The notes under the pieces are model-generated. The model had not been told where the DNA came from. It saw only the letters and a program-made list of their open reading frames with translations, and searched no databases. From Isoetes taiwanensis (Eukaryota; Streptophyta; Lycopodiopsida; Isoetales; Isoetaceae), in NCBI GenBank assembly GCA_021234155.1, contig JAJEKV010000012.1, forward strand, positions 2,823,638-2,887,637: 64,000 nucleotides of DNA. The letters run 5' to 3'. Shown piece after piece: positions 45,690 through 57,822 of the stretch; the stretch's first letter is position 1, and the number at the start of each line of letters is the position of its first letter. Made by a program: the position numbers and the translations under genes.

Positions 45690-48600
45690 GCAAATTGAAT
45701 GTGGCTAGAAGGCACTTCGATGCTCTTCATTGTTTCAAACAAGAACCTACCTCTGAGAATGAGAAGATAGAACTGCTTGAGAAAAATGGCTGGGAATGGG
45801 CACAGACTGAGGATGAACTGGTGAGTTCCTTTTTCTGTCTTGGCATTTGAAGAACATAGGCCTTTTGCAGCCATTATGCAACATAACAGAAAGCATCCTC
45901 ATTTGAGTGATTGAATTGATCTCCTGCATGTTTCAACATCGCACTTTCACATGCCCAGAAGTCACTGATAGGATGCTAGAGATTATATATCCCTCAATAT
46001 GTGGAGTTGGAGTTATAGAACGCAGGAACTTATATCGTTTAAGCTTCAAAGCCTAATATCACAGTACTTGGCCGAAAGAATCAATGCATGTGATAACATG
46101 GAGATCAATGTCTAGTAGACAGTATGGAAGCAAGCCCGAACATAAAATCAGCTACAACACAAAGCTTGCTGAATAATAAAATTCCAAAAGCTTTAACATA
46201 AAATCTTCATTATTTATTTACCTAAACTACTGTTAACTGCTTGCTAGTTATACAGCAGCAATGTTACTAATATGTCTGGAAATATTCTGTTTCAGGCAGC
46301 ATATGTGGCACTGCTAGTTTCTGTGATTTTGGTTCCTTTGTTGCCACGTTTTGAATGGTCGGCATCTCTATATTTTTTATTCTTAGCAGTTTGGACAATA
46401 TATGTCGGTAGTCATCGAAGGTAAATGTATGAAAGAATTCATTACAGAAATGTACAGAACAAACTATTGATGCTTCAAAGTCGTGGCCCCTTGTATATCT
46501 ATGATTGAAAGGATTGCTTTCCTTGCTCCTAAAGATATTTTCTGGCTACAAACATGTCAGGGTCGTTATAAACAAAGCCAATGACCCTTCTAATTCTCCT
46601 CTCATAAAAGTCTCCATCAGATAGAATCTTTGTTTGTAACCTCATAGTTATTCATATTAGTTCAGTTTTCTGCTGCAAACCAAGTTAAGCTTCCGCTTAA
46701 CTAAACTTAACAGAATCACAAGCACTTACTGAGCCACAAGATTGTATATGTCATAGCCCACACGCACCAACTGTGCTGTTTTCTGAAGGTTGTCATTATT
46801 TGATTCTGCAGTTTGTTGAGAAAGCCAACACAAAAGATATCCCTAAAACAAGGAATAGTAGCACCTGTTGTTTGCTCAGCATCACTTTTTGGTATCTACT
46901 GTATATTACGTTTCTTCCCTGATTTTGATTTGGGACCTCTTGTTTCGCATATCTATGCACTGTTGGAGCTCTTGTTGTTACTAGCAAACTTGGTTGAGCC
47001 ATTTCGGCTTGTCCTTCCAAGTTCAGAAATAGTCTGGCAAGTTGGTAAGAATCATCATGCTCATAATGAGGGACGCTAATACTTAGTTTTCTTTAACATT
47101 TTGAAAGATGTTAATGTCAGAACTACCAAAATGGGCTGTGCAAGATGATGGAAAGGCAGTGCAGATGACCTTGACTTATGCAGAAGTTCTTGCATCCCTT
47201 GGTACATTTTTACTTCACGTAATTGTAAATCTATGTTGCATTATGCAGGGTCATTGTATGTGCTTTTTATGTGGAATATACATGGGGCCTACAAGACCCT
47301 GATCAATCTTTTTTCCAGGGATTGAATGTATAGATGCCAATAGGAGCCTCTATTTGTTGGTCAGATTACATAGATGCCAATCAAGTGCACATCATCTTGC
47401 ATGTCCTAGTTATACAATACAGCAATTCCATATTCAGAACAGCTTATAATTGTTTCTCTGGTCTCTTTCACTGAAATCCCCATCTACATCACTAGTTTCC
47501 ATGCGGAGTGGCTGCCTTTGGTGTAAACAGATGGGTTTGCACTTGCAACGTCCTGACCACCAACCTACTTAAATTAACTTCTATTATAATGGTTTAAAGT
47601 CTTTCCATTTGTGCTGGTTTTCATTAATCGACGTACCATTGTTCATATTATTGTGGTGTAGTTGGCATTGGTGTAGCTCTTGCAAGCAAGCTATCTGGGT
47701 TGGGCTTTACCTTCAACAATCTGATGGCCGTTTGTATTGTGACAGATCTTCTGCAGCTTCTCTCCCTTGGCAGGTGTTTCTTTTAAGTTCTATTTTATAG
47801 AATTAATGGAATAGAATATGAGAATATGCAAAGGGTAATCTTTATTACCACAGCTGTAGCATATTGAGGATCGTATGAAATGCCAGTTGAACCATGTGAG
47901 AAATGTAGTGGGTGGCAATCCATTGCCATTCTTTCTCTTTAATAAATAAATGTTCATCTGCTTACCTTTGGCATGCCTATAATGCAGTTTTGCAACAGCG
48001 GCAGCTTTGCTAACTGGTTTGCTGGCTTATGATGTTTTCTGGGTGTTTGGATCATCACACATTTTTGGCGACAATGTCATGGTCACTGTATGTCAGCTAT
48101 AGCATTATCCTACCCCTTTACCTCGTCTCTATTGAATAAATTCATCTTCTTTATCTAGGTTGCTACATCAGCAGCTTTTGATGGGCCCATGAAGCTGGTC
48201 TTTCCTCAGATTAAGGTACTTATAGTAATAGCATGCAAGAACCTGTGGAAGTATGGAAGTTCATATAATAGGGTAGCGCTGTGTCATTTAAGCTAAAGCA
48301 TACACAAATTCTTAGTTGTATGCATTCCAGGCCCTCTCACGCCAACTTGTAGGTCATTACTTTGTGATGCCAATTGTTGGGAAGCTTGGTAGTAAGTTCA
48401 TAAATAATAATGACTCGTCTTAATTAAGATGGTAAACATAATTCTTTCTATATCCAGGTTGGTTCAAGTAATCCATATGCAGTATTGGGGTTAGGAGACA
48501 TTGCAGCACCTGGCCTTTTAATTGCACTCATGCTTCGATTTGATCGGTCGAGAGTAAACAATCAGAAAGATCAGGAAGTATCTCGCAACACTTTGCCAAC

Positions 48601-48944
48601 TGATAAACCATATTTTATTGCCTGCACCTCTGCTTACATCTTTGGTCTTGTCCTAACAGTTGGTAAGTCCAGTTTCTTGAGTAAATGCACCTCATTTATA
48701 TGTATGCTCCAAATTAAAAGAATTACAGTATATATCTCGGACAGAATCGTGAGTTGGCAAGCTAAATTTTTGTTGTTGAATTACATTTGCAGTTGCAAAT
48801 ACAGTCTCAGGTGCAGCACAGCCAGCGTTGTTATACCTCGTTCCTTCAACTCTGTCTAGTGTCCTCTTAATGGCAAGATTCAAATCTGAGTCATCTGATC
48901 TCCTGAAATATAAAGATGAAATGGAAGACCCAGTAGAGTCTTAG
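45690..48944 (+). CDS. Signal-peptide-peptidase-like intramembrane aspartic protease (SPPL1 type), nine exons
   Basis: This family cuts single-pass membrane proteins within the membrane using two aspartates. Exons, all with GT-AG introns and matching phases: 45,690-45,820, 46,296-46,420, 46,812-47,044, 47,121-47,201, 47,662-47,773, 47,988-48,087, 48,159-48,215, 48,458-48,662 and 48,793-48,944. Visible signs are several hydrophobic membrane segments, AYDVFWVFG (first catalytic Asp), [20 protein letters not shown] (second catalytic Asp) and [11 protein letters not shown] (PAL box). The C-terminus EMEDPVES is close to the plant SPPL1 end. The catalytic core is intact and no stop or shift was found. 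The start is uncertain: the first exon is open upstream to an ATG at 45,530, and its sequence ([22 protein letters not shown]) is not one I know from this family. Confidence 0.85.
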
Positions 48945-49999
48945 AAGCTTGGAAAAAGATGCTGCCCTTCCTAATCCAAAAATATTTTGAGTAGAAAATT
49001 GCACCATATACCATCTCTTGAGAACCACCCAGATATCTTAGTTTATTTTAATCCTCGTTTTTATTGAAGCAACATATAGTGCAGTTGACCATCCAATTTC
49101 CATAGGCAGATAATACCTATGAATACTTGGATGCATCCATAATTGTGTTAAGTGTGCAAAAAGTTTTAGCAACTTGCTTGACAAGCAGCACCAATAGATG
49201 GTATATGTTAAATTGATTAGCTTATTTATATTATGCAGCAATCTATATTTTGGCAACAATGTCGCAACCACGTTTTAGAAATAGAGAACATGATCATTAT
49301 GGCAAATTTGTTTGATCTTTTTTTCCTAAAAGAAAAGGAAGAAAATTATATTTAGGATTGATAATAGTGCATAATCGAAAGTTTGCCGTCGCTTTTGTAT
49401 ACAACTAGAAGTTTACACGTCTCCAGGTTCTCTCCTCCCTGGCTACTTCCATAGGTTCATAATCAACATCCACCTAATAAAACAAGTTGCTAACCCAACA
49501 AAGGGTTGCCCTCTGGAGCAGAATCGGATAGACAAATTAGGACAAACTAATTAGGGAAACTTGGAGCGGCACTTCTGGGCTGTGTATGACTAAAAGAGGA
49601 AAAGTGCATAAGAGATTCACACCACTATCAGACAATTCAACAACACATGTATTTGCCGGAACAGGCTTCTACATCATGGGCTAAATCTCAAGGGGGCATG
49701 AGTGCTATACTCTTTCGGTGGCAGTAGACAACACTTCTGAGACTTTTACAGGCCTGATTTGCTTCCCACGGGCCAAACACTGCTCTAGCCCTGGATCAAA
49801 TCCATTTTTAGTGTAACAAAGCTGTTAATCTCGTTTGCCACATAATATGAAGCTTGTACATTGCAAGGTTAGAGTATGGACAAAAAAGATGAACAGACCA
49901 TAAACATATACACAAATGGTAGACTTGATTCTAGTCTTTTGGCACAAACATGTACTGAGAGGAGACCTTAAGTAGAAGTTTTAAGGCACCTGCATTGTG
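48945..49999. other. Intergenic region between convergent genes
   Basis: The protease gene (plus) and the PPR gene (minus) point towards each other across 1.05 kb. It should hold both 3' UTRs. I see no other gene or repeat. Confidence 0.45.
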
Positions 50000-52900
50000 T
50001 CATATGCCAACGTTTTCTGTTCTTTTACTTGACCACATTTTCTCCACCCTTCTTTCATCAGCTCGTGAACCAAAAGACAGGGCAGAATCATACATGGAAA
50101 TATCAAGATTAGAACCAAGTGACTGAGACATATTTAAAATTTTGAGAGCACTGCTTATTTCCCCAGCTTTAAGAGTTCTATCTATAACCATATGCAGTAA
50201 AGGCTGGCCACAAATTATCTTCTGTGAAAGCATGTTAATCAAAAGACTGGAGGAAAGATGCCATTTACCTAACCTAGAAAGCCCTTCCAAAACGAACTCA
50301 CAGAGGTCTACCATAATTTGCTTGCCCTCTCTAAGATTCTTGTTAAGGGCCACAGCCAAATTTGTGTATGTAAAAGCATTGGACTCACAGTTATAAATCT
50401 TCATTTTCTCCACTGTTTTCCAAGCTAAATCCAATTTTCCTACTTCACGAAAGCCATTGATAATATAATTGAATGTAAATACGTCAGGCTGACAACCACA
50501 CTTGACCATATGTTCAAAAACACCTATGGCTGTGGCGATGTTCCCAGTCCTACATAGTCCACTAATAACAGTATTGAATGTCACAACATTGGGCTGACAA
50601 CCCAACTTGGACATACTAAGGAGTATACTTAGTGCCTTTTCAGCCTTACCAGCCTTACAATACCCATTGACAAGAACACTGTATGTGAATACATTAGGCA
50701 TGCACCCATTCCTTTTCATTTCATTAAAGACGTCAAGTGCTATGTCTAATTGAGAGCACTTGCAAAGACCATGAATGAAGACGCTATATGCGATAACATC
50801 TATAACCTGCCCAGTATTGCTCATTTCACTAAATAGATCTAAGGATTTCGCAAAGTCCCCATTTTGACACATGACATGAATCAGCTTAGTATATGTTACT
50901 GTAGTAGGATGATAGCTTGCTGCCTTCAATTCCTGGAAAAGCTGATACGCTGCTTCAGACCTTCCATTTTTACAAAGTGCATCAAGAATTGTCTCACATG
51001 TGATGGCATCCAGGTTAAAGCCGCTCTTCTTCCTTTCTTTATACATACAAAGAGCCATATCAATTTTGCCAGCTTTTCCAAGAGCACTAAGAAGAGCACT
51101 ATAGGTCACATTATTAGGAGAACAACCATCAAGTTTTTTGTTTTTGAATATATGCAGTGATGCCTGAAGATCTCCTTTCTTGCAGAACATGTCAACAAGG
51201 GTTGTATATATAATAACATTAGGTTTGTGACCACTTGTTTTCATTTCATTGAACAAGTCAAGGGCCTGTTGTACTCCACCTGCCCTGCAAAAGCCACTAA
51301 TCAGAATCGTATATGTAACTACATTTGGCATGCAACCAGCCTCTTTCATCTCTTCAAGTAAGCTGGATGCACTATCAAGCTGGTCAGATTTGCACATGCC
51401 ATGTATAAGCATGGAATATGTAACAACATCTGGAGAATAACCAAGAGCTTTCATCTCTGTGAAAAGTTCAATGGCCTCATTCATTCTTCCGAGTCTACAA
51501 AATCCATCAATGATTGTGCTATAAGTGATCATATCAGGAGGGCATCCAGCCGATCCCATTTTCTCTAACAGCCTAAAGATGCGTTAAGGTCACCATCCTT
51601 GCACAGGCCATCCAATAAAATATTGTATGTGACAAGATTTGGACAACACCCATTTCTCTTCATCCTTTCAATAACACCAGCGGCTTCTTTTACTTTCTTT
51701 TCCTTGCAGAAACCCTTGATAAGTGCGTTGTATGTAAGAATACTATTCTGAGATCCACGTCCTACCATTTCATCAACCATGTTTATGGCCAAACGAAGCT
51801 TAGATGATCTGCAAAGAGCAGAAATAAGTCTGCTATATAATGAAGGAGCTGGAGCCTGAAATGCCTCCTTCATTTCTTCATAGAGTTTGAGAGCCAAATC
51901 AATTTGGTTCATATCACAAAGACTAGAAGTGATGTCGTTATAAAGAGAATTACTAGGAACAAGACCTTCCTCTTTCATGTCTTCAAACATCTTCAAAGCT
52001 GGAAGATATTTCCCTTTCCTAAAAAGACCAACAATGACAGCATCATATGAACATTCGTCAGGGCCACAACCAATATCCTTCATTTCGATTAGCAACTTTT
52101 GAGCTATTCCCGGTTTTCCAAGTTTGCAGAATCCATCTATACAGATCTTAAACATAGAAACCTTTGACATCAAGGTAGACATTCTAACTTGCTTCAAAAG
52201 TTTCTCAGCTTTATCTACTTCCTGCTGCTTATAGAGGCTTTCAATAAGCACACTGTAGTTATGGGCACTGGAATACAACCCGTCTTCCCCCATCTCATAG
52301 AAATATTCCAATGCCAAATCAATTTTATTTGACTTACAAAGACAATGGATTATGGCATTGTATGAGATGGCATCTAAAGAATATCCTCCAGTTTTCATTG
52401 CTTCAAAAATATTTATAGCGGCAGCATCGTTCCCAGATTTGCTGAATAAACTAATAAGAGTAGTACAAGTAACTTCATTAGGAACCCAGCTGGTTTGCTG
52501 TTTCACTCTGTTTCCACACATAAGAATGTCATACGTGATTGAGTTTGGCTTAAAAGAATTCCTTTCCAGTACAGCAACTAGTTTACCAGTTTCATCTGCA
52601 TCTCGAGCCTTACAAAGACCAGCCACAAGAGAATTATATGTCATACTGTTTGGAAGACAATTTCTTGCAGTCATTTCCTTCAAAATTGAAATAGCTGCAT
52701 CCAATTTTCCTTCCTTGCTTAGACCGTCTACTAATGTTGTATATGTCACCACATTAGAACTGCATGACTCTTCATCGTTTCAAATACGTTGTTTGCAGCA
52801 TCTAACATTTTTGCTTTGATGAGACCTCGAATAAGGGTTGTGTATGTCATCGTATTTGGTTGGATACCGTATTCCTTCATTTGGGAAAAGTAATGTAAAG

Positions 52901-53402
52901 CCTTTTCTGTCTTCCCAGCCTTTAAAAGCCCATTTAAAAGAGACGTGAACGAAACAATATCATGATCAAACGACATTGAATCCATTTGCTTTAGAAGAGT
53001 ACAAGCCTCAGAGGTCTTACCTGTTCTCCAACATCCGCCTATAAGAATTGTGAAGGTACATCTATCTGGATAAACACCAGCGCTAAGCATTTCATGGTAG
53101 ATTGATTTTGCCTTGCGGAACCAGCCCTCCTTCACAAGAACATGCAACAAAGAATTATAAGTGTAGACAGTTCTGGTGATACCCAGACCTTCCATCTGAT
53201 TGAAAGCCTCAATTGCAAGTTCCACTCTTCCAGTTTTACCATAGCTTCTGATAAGAGCTTCGAAGGAGCGAGCACTGGAACATTCTTTCTCAAGAATAAT
53301 CGGTCTAATTTCAGAAAACGAAGATTTAGATCGGAAAGGGGGCAGTTTACAGAAGCCGGGTCCATGGATCCGGCGGGAGCAACCCCAAAGGGGTAGAACC
53401 AT
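50000..53402 (-). CDS. P-class pentatricopeptide-repeat protein, intronless, two single-base frame breaks
   Basis: PPR proteins of this class bind organelle RNA and affect its stability, processing or translation. Three consecutive minus-strand frames (53,402-52,746, 52,752-51,565 and 51,559-50,000) together give about 1,130 residues. They hold roughly 29 tandem 35-residue motifs of the type NVVTYTTLVDGLSKEGKLDAA, with 35-residue spacing kept across both breaks. The N-terminus (MVLPLWGCSRRIHGPGF, Arg/Ser-rich) could be an organelle-targeting peptide. No E or DYW domain follows. At about 52,750 and 51,565 a change of one base restores the next repeat exactly, so these are either assembly errors or recent lesions. 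It is divergent from the uS11m gene over a 132-bp gap. Confidence 0.85.
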
Positions 53403-53534
53403 CAGCCCATCTGCAAGACAGAGTTTCCTCGAGAAATATCGATTCTGGGAATACCGAATAATATTTGCAAAGCTGTAATTTACTTGGACGTCATTGGTAT
53501 ATAATAACCCTTTATAATAAACCCTAATTTTTCA
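53403..53534. promoter_or_regulatory. Short divergent promoter between the PPR gene and uS11m
   Basis: Only 132 bp separate the two start codons. The interval contains GACGTCATTGG (an ACGT core next to an inverted CCAAT, about 53,488-53,497), a TATATAATAA stretch (about 53,499-53,508), and the telo-box AAACCCTAA (53,519-53,527) seven bases before the uS11m ATG. Shared control of two organelle-expression genes is inferred. Confidence 0.55.
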
Positions 53535-54158
53535 ATGGCGAGTCTGGTGTCCAAGCTTTGGAGGATCGGGAGCGCCAGATCTCCGATCCTTTCTTCTGCT
53601 CTTCCTTCTCGGATTAACCCACCTGGGTTTTCTTCTCGGACCAATCCAACGTCATTGATCACACTTGCCCGTGCTCCGGCGCTGATCCAGCCCATATATC
53701 AACAGTGGACAGCTTATGCATCTGGACCTTCGTCTAAAAACAAGGACCATGCTAAAAAGGGAGGGCCAAACAGAAACAGTTCTGAAACGGCAAGAAGAAT
53801 ACCAAAGCACGCCATTGTTCATGGTACTTTTACCGTTGGCAATGTCCTGATTGCGGTGGCAGATTCCAGGGGAAATGTCCAAGCCTTTGCCTCTGCTGGG
53901 TTGGAGGTATTGGCAATCAAGAGCTCTGCTAGATCAACTAAGTATGCAGCCTATGCGACAGCTGAATATGCAGCCCGTGCTGCAAAGCAATTAGGGATTA
54001 TTTCTGCCGAAGTTAGGATGAAAGGTGGTGGCAATGTGGGCAAGAGAAAAGATTTTCTTCGAGGCCTTGCAGCTGGAGGCCTTTCTATTACTCGCATCAG
54101 AGACGTTACTCCACTTCCTCACAATGGCTGTAGGCCTCCAAAACAACGCCGGGTTTAG
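53535..54158 (+). CDS. RPS11: Mitochondrial small-subunit ribosomal protein uS11, nuclear-encoded
   Basis: uS11 sits on the platform of the small ribosomal subunit next to the 3' end of the rRNA. The 207-residue frame is open and intronless. The bacterial-type domain fills residues about 92-207: HAIVHGTFTVGNVLIAVAD, SSARSTKYAAYATAEYAA, then DVTPLPHNGCRPPKQRRV, the hallmark C-terminus. The first 90 residues are a Ser/Arg/Pro-rich extension starting MASLVSKLWRIGSARSP, like a mitochondrial targeting peptide. Plastid uS11 is normally plastid-encoded, which favours mitochondria. Its presence implies that mitochondrial rps11 was moved to the nucleus in this lineage. The ATG is supported by the upstream telo-box and the head-to-head PPR gene. 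Confidence 0.92.
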   Translation: MASLVSKLWRIGSARSPILSSALPSRINPPGFSSRTNPTSLITLARAPALIQPIYQQWTAYASGPSSKNKDHAKKGGPNRNSSETARRIPKHAIVHGTFTVGNVLIAVADSRGNVQAFASAGLEVLAIKSSARSTKYAAYATAEYAARAAKQLGIISAEVRMKGGGNVGKRKDFLRGLAAGGLSITRIRDVTPLPHNGCRPPKQRRV

Positions 54159-55558
54159 GATAACCAAAGGTAATCCGTTTTATTCAGTTTTTGGTAGATC
54201 TCAGATTTATTGATTGATAACTCTTACGGCAGTATTAGTGACTTGCTCGTGTTGATTATTTAAGGTTTTTCTTTAGCCCTGGCCATGCTCAAAACTTGAA
54301 GTGCTGTGTTACAATTGCGGTGATTGTTGACATCTGATGGTTCTAATGGCTCTTTAAAACTCAGATACAAGATCATCAACCGGAATCTGGTTCTATTCCA
54401 TGTGATTTTGAGTATAAAATTATGGAGGTTATTGGTTGCTGGAATATAAGGGTCTTAGGTATTCATTTTTAAAACTAAATATGAAGAGAAGATCATTTAG
54501 CTTCTGTGAATGCTTTGCCTGTTGGAGACTGGTCATGTTTTTGGTTCCAAGTCTGTCTTGCAGAATCCTTGCAACATTCAGATATGCAGCTCCGTTCCAA
54601 GTCTGTCTTGCAGAATCCTTGCAACATTCAGATATGCATCTCCCTTAAATGCTGTGTTTATGTCACAGCTTTTTTGAAATCCTTAGCATTTTTCTGTTTA
54701 TATCAATAATTACAAGTAGAAATTTTTCTGAGTTGCCATTAACTTTCTGAATCTGGAAACAAAAGCATCTCTTATGAGATGCAGAATCCGTGCACCATTC
54801 AGGCAGCTCCCATGAATGCTGTGTTTATGGCAGCTTTTTAGGAAGTCTTATCATTTTTCGATCTGTTTATTTGTCAGTAATAATTTTTTTCTACAAGTAG
54901 AAATCTTTCTACTAAGTTGATCAACTATCATCAACGTTTTGAATCTGGAAACAACGGACTTCAGCATCTTCTCTATGTCTCTAGCCTGACATTTTGCATT
55001 ACCTTCGTATTGTATCTGCAAAATAGGCCTTAGTTCCATTGATAATCTTCAAGTTTTCTTATGTTATGGAAAAGGTCTTCTTAAGCATTTCATACTGTAC
55101 AGGTTCTTTGGAGGGCATTGCTTTGAAAAGTGTTGAATGGAAACGAGTTGCTAATGGGATATTGGATGGAACATGGACTGCCTTTCATGACCACAGCATT
55201 GGAATATGTCTTTTCCGCGAGTAACCTGCCTTCTCAAGGCTTGTGGCTTGTACCTTATTTTGTTGTTAACATCTATGCAACTATGGTTTATGGCACAAAG
55301 GAAACGCCAGTTCTCATAGTCTATTACTCATCAGGGATTTGCGAAATCAACAATTGTTGTCAAATAAGTGTAAGTTGGCTACATTCCAAGCCCAAATTGA
55401 TACATGAAGATGGACGTGGACAGCATAAATGTGGTCTTTAATTAGTTGTAATATAATTTAGCAACACATAAATTTGGCATTGCATTGTTAAGGATCGTGG
55501 TTGAATTTTCTCTAAGAGTGTAAGAACTCGTCATTCATGAACATTTTAGTATAATAAT
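54159..55558 (+). other. 3' flank of uS11m; no further gene
   Basis: AT-rich sequence, probably the uS11m 3' UTR and then intergenic DNA. It holds the 50-bp tandem repeat listed next and no convincing coding sense. Confidence 0.4.
54544..54643 (+). repeat. 50-bp perfect tandem duplication
   Basis: GTTCCAAGTCTGTCTTGC … GATATGCA is repeated twice with one or two differences at the end. A diverged third copy (GCAGAATCCGTGCACCATTC) lies at about 54,781. Confidence 0.85.
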
Positions 55559-55657
55559 AATCACCTCTTACCTGTGATTCTGGTGTGAAACGCCGCTAGC
55601 ACAGTTAGCAGAGGCGGCGTTGATTGACACCAGCCAAATCACAGGTAAGAGGTGATT
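55559..55657. repeat. 99-bp foldback with three paired blocks
   Basis: Arms of 21 bp (55,559-55,579 and 55,637-55,657) are exact complements. Inside them, CTGGTGT (55,580-55,586) pairs with ACACCAG (55,627-55,633), and AACGCCGC pairs with GCGGCGTT (55,614-55,621). That makes about 36 pairs around a 17-base loop. It may be a small foldback transposon or a hairpin-RNA source. Confidence 0.75.
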
Positions 55658-55934
55658 CTTAAAACATGAAATCAAAGGTAGCAGCAATTCAAAGGAGGTG
55701 AAATCTAGCGCATGCGAGGTGAATCGGCGAGAATCCGAGGTGAAAGCTCTAGAATATGGAGTGGAAACTTCGGAATCTTTCCGGCTGAAAGAAGAATGCC
55801 GCATTAAAAATTTGCTCGTCGTTCCTTGAAATTTTCTTTTAACATTCTTCAAAAGAATAAGTGATACGTGGCGAGGCGTAATTGATGGACGCAACTAAAT
55901 TGCTGCTACCCTGATTTTACGTTGGTTAACATTT

Positions 55935-56027
55935 GCACATTGAAGAAGTCAATGGACTTTAGAATGTTAGCTGTGAATTTTAGCACATTGAAGTCAATAG
56001 ACTTTAGAATGTTAGCTGTGAATTTTA
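55935..56027 (+). repeat. Tandem duplication, 48/45-bp units
   Basis: GCACATTGAAG … ACTTTAGAATGTTAGCTGTG AATTTTA occurs twice; the second copy lacks three bases. Confidence 0.85.
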
Positions 56028-57725
56028 ACTACAACTGATGAAATCCATCATCAAATGGTCTGGTAATGACATGTTTGAATAAACAAACTAAAGGTACATG
56101 ACAAAATTAAAGAACAACGGTGTAGGGGACACCGTATTGTCTTCTTAACAACTCATTGTCTTCACGGAGTAGGAGAGGAACAAAAATAAAGGTAGAAACT
56201 AAAAATATGAACTGGAGCAAGAATATGAATAAAAAGAAGGTCTTAATTCAAGATCCAACAAAGAACTACGTCAGGAGCAAGATCTAAAACCGAAGGAGTA
56301 TCAAGACACAAAGGCGTACTAGAGGTAGAATTAGACCTCAAGCTTGAATCAAGCACTAAAGTAAGTGCATGGGCATATACAAGAGCCAGAACAAGAATAT
56401 GATCAAGATCGGGAATCAAGTCATGAGTAGAAGCGAATTAGTGTCGTGATCGGGAGCGGCGGCTTAAATCAGCTAGAACCGAAGGCCAGAGGAGTGGAAA
56501 AATAGAATAAAAATTGAACCTGGATCAAGAGCTAGAATCACGTCGAATTGGGCCGTGAAACTACTAGCTAACCTCTTGGCTCTTAGACATCAAGCTAGTA
56601 GACAAGTCCTCTTCAAAAGTTAGGATGGAGTTGAAAGTATAATGATTTAATATATTCTATCTTTGATGCAAGAGGAGAGGAGAGTTAATGAGAGACGTGC
56701 GAGAGTCCACCTAGTGGACTCTTGCATTGGGAGACTAATTTGCCCCTAACTAACTTGTTGGGTCGTTTCCATTATACTTTGACCTATTAGTCTCGGTTTT
56801 GGTTTTAGGGCCCGTAAAAAAGTTTTGGGGCCTGGTGAATTTTTGGGTTCCATTTGCCTTAGCAAAGGGAAGCCTTCTCCGCTATGGTGTAGGACCCTTC
56901 CGGCTATGTGGTATCAAACGACTATGGCTATGCAAAATTCTTCTTCCTTTTAGCGCATCCCGCAATCGCAAAACCCGCGCCATGTTAAGCCATGTTCTTG
57001 TGTCTAAGCCATGTTAAGCTAATAGCCTGTGCACCGTACCATAAGGCGGAAGCCGAGACCCTATTCTTATGTCCACATTCGAGTTTGATCAAAGGCAGCC
57101 GGCAACAAAAATTAAAAAATAAAGAAGGGAATCGCCTCGAGATTGCTTCTGACATCAAAACATCATAATCCCTAGTAAAATTGCTCCATTACATGGAATA
57201 ATGTAAAACATGAAATTGCTCCATTACATGCAAATTGCTATCTCATGAATAATTCAAGAGCTCGGAATAATTCAAGAAGAATACATGGGAACGAAGTTTC
57301 ATAATAGCTCATGATTAATTCGAAGAGAGGCCCGTTGGAAGCTCCGAGCTACTCTACCAATCGAGCCACTGTAGATGTTATTTATGCTAACTTTGTGCCG
57401 CCATAGCCATAAAAGAGAGGGCAAACAGGAAATTATAGGGCAGCCCCTGTTTCCAATGCATCAGATATAGTCTGTGCCATGGCCAGAGATGAAGGGTTGA
57501 GTGCCATCGCCTCATGTGCAAAGAAACAAGTCAAAGCCATAGCCGCCAAATCAACCATAGTTGCCTCGCCTACAAAGCAACAAGTCGCTTCACCTGGTGA
57601 AAAAATAGGGAAGAACAGGAGAGACATAAAAAAGATATCCGGGATGCTAAAAAAAAAAGGTTGGCGATGGGCTTTATTTTTGTCCCTAACGGGTTAGTTA
57701 GGCAACGAGAGATTATTCTCTCTCA
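56028..57725. other. No recognisable gene
   Basis: 56.1-56.6 kb is purine-rich, with words such as CAAGATC and AGAACAAGAATATGA recurring irregularly. Short frames at 56,799-57,017 and 57,433-57,697 resemble nothing known. A tRNA-like minus-strand stretch at 57,305-57,370 lacks a paired T arm. Confidence 0.35.
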
Positions 57726-57784
57726 TTTATCTCTCGTGAAATACGATATTTTTTTATCTTTCGCCCGATAACACGAGAGATAAA
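57726..57784. repeat. 13-bp perfect inverted repeat
   Basis: TTTATCTCTCGTG (57,726-57,738) and CACGAGAGATAAA (57,772-57,784) enclose 33 bases. Confidence 0.7.
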
Positions 57785-57822
57785 AAAAAAATTTGTGCAT
57801 GTGGCCGACGCTAGAGAGAGAG

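Noticed and set aside
48328-48400. Possible extra exon (ALSRQLVG…) in the protease gene
   Set aside because: The exons on either side join in phase and match the family without it, and its edges lack a good donor.
55559-55657. Calling the foldback a microRNA gene
   Set aside because: Pairing is too perfect and no strand, Dicer offset or target evidence is available; kept as an inverted repeat only.
57305-57370. tRNA-like stretch on the minus strand (GCTCGATTGGTAGAGTAGC, then TTCGAAT)
   Set aside because: The D-arm and T-loop words are present, but the T stem does not pair and no acceptor stem can be drawn. At most it is a worn relic.
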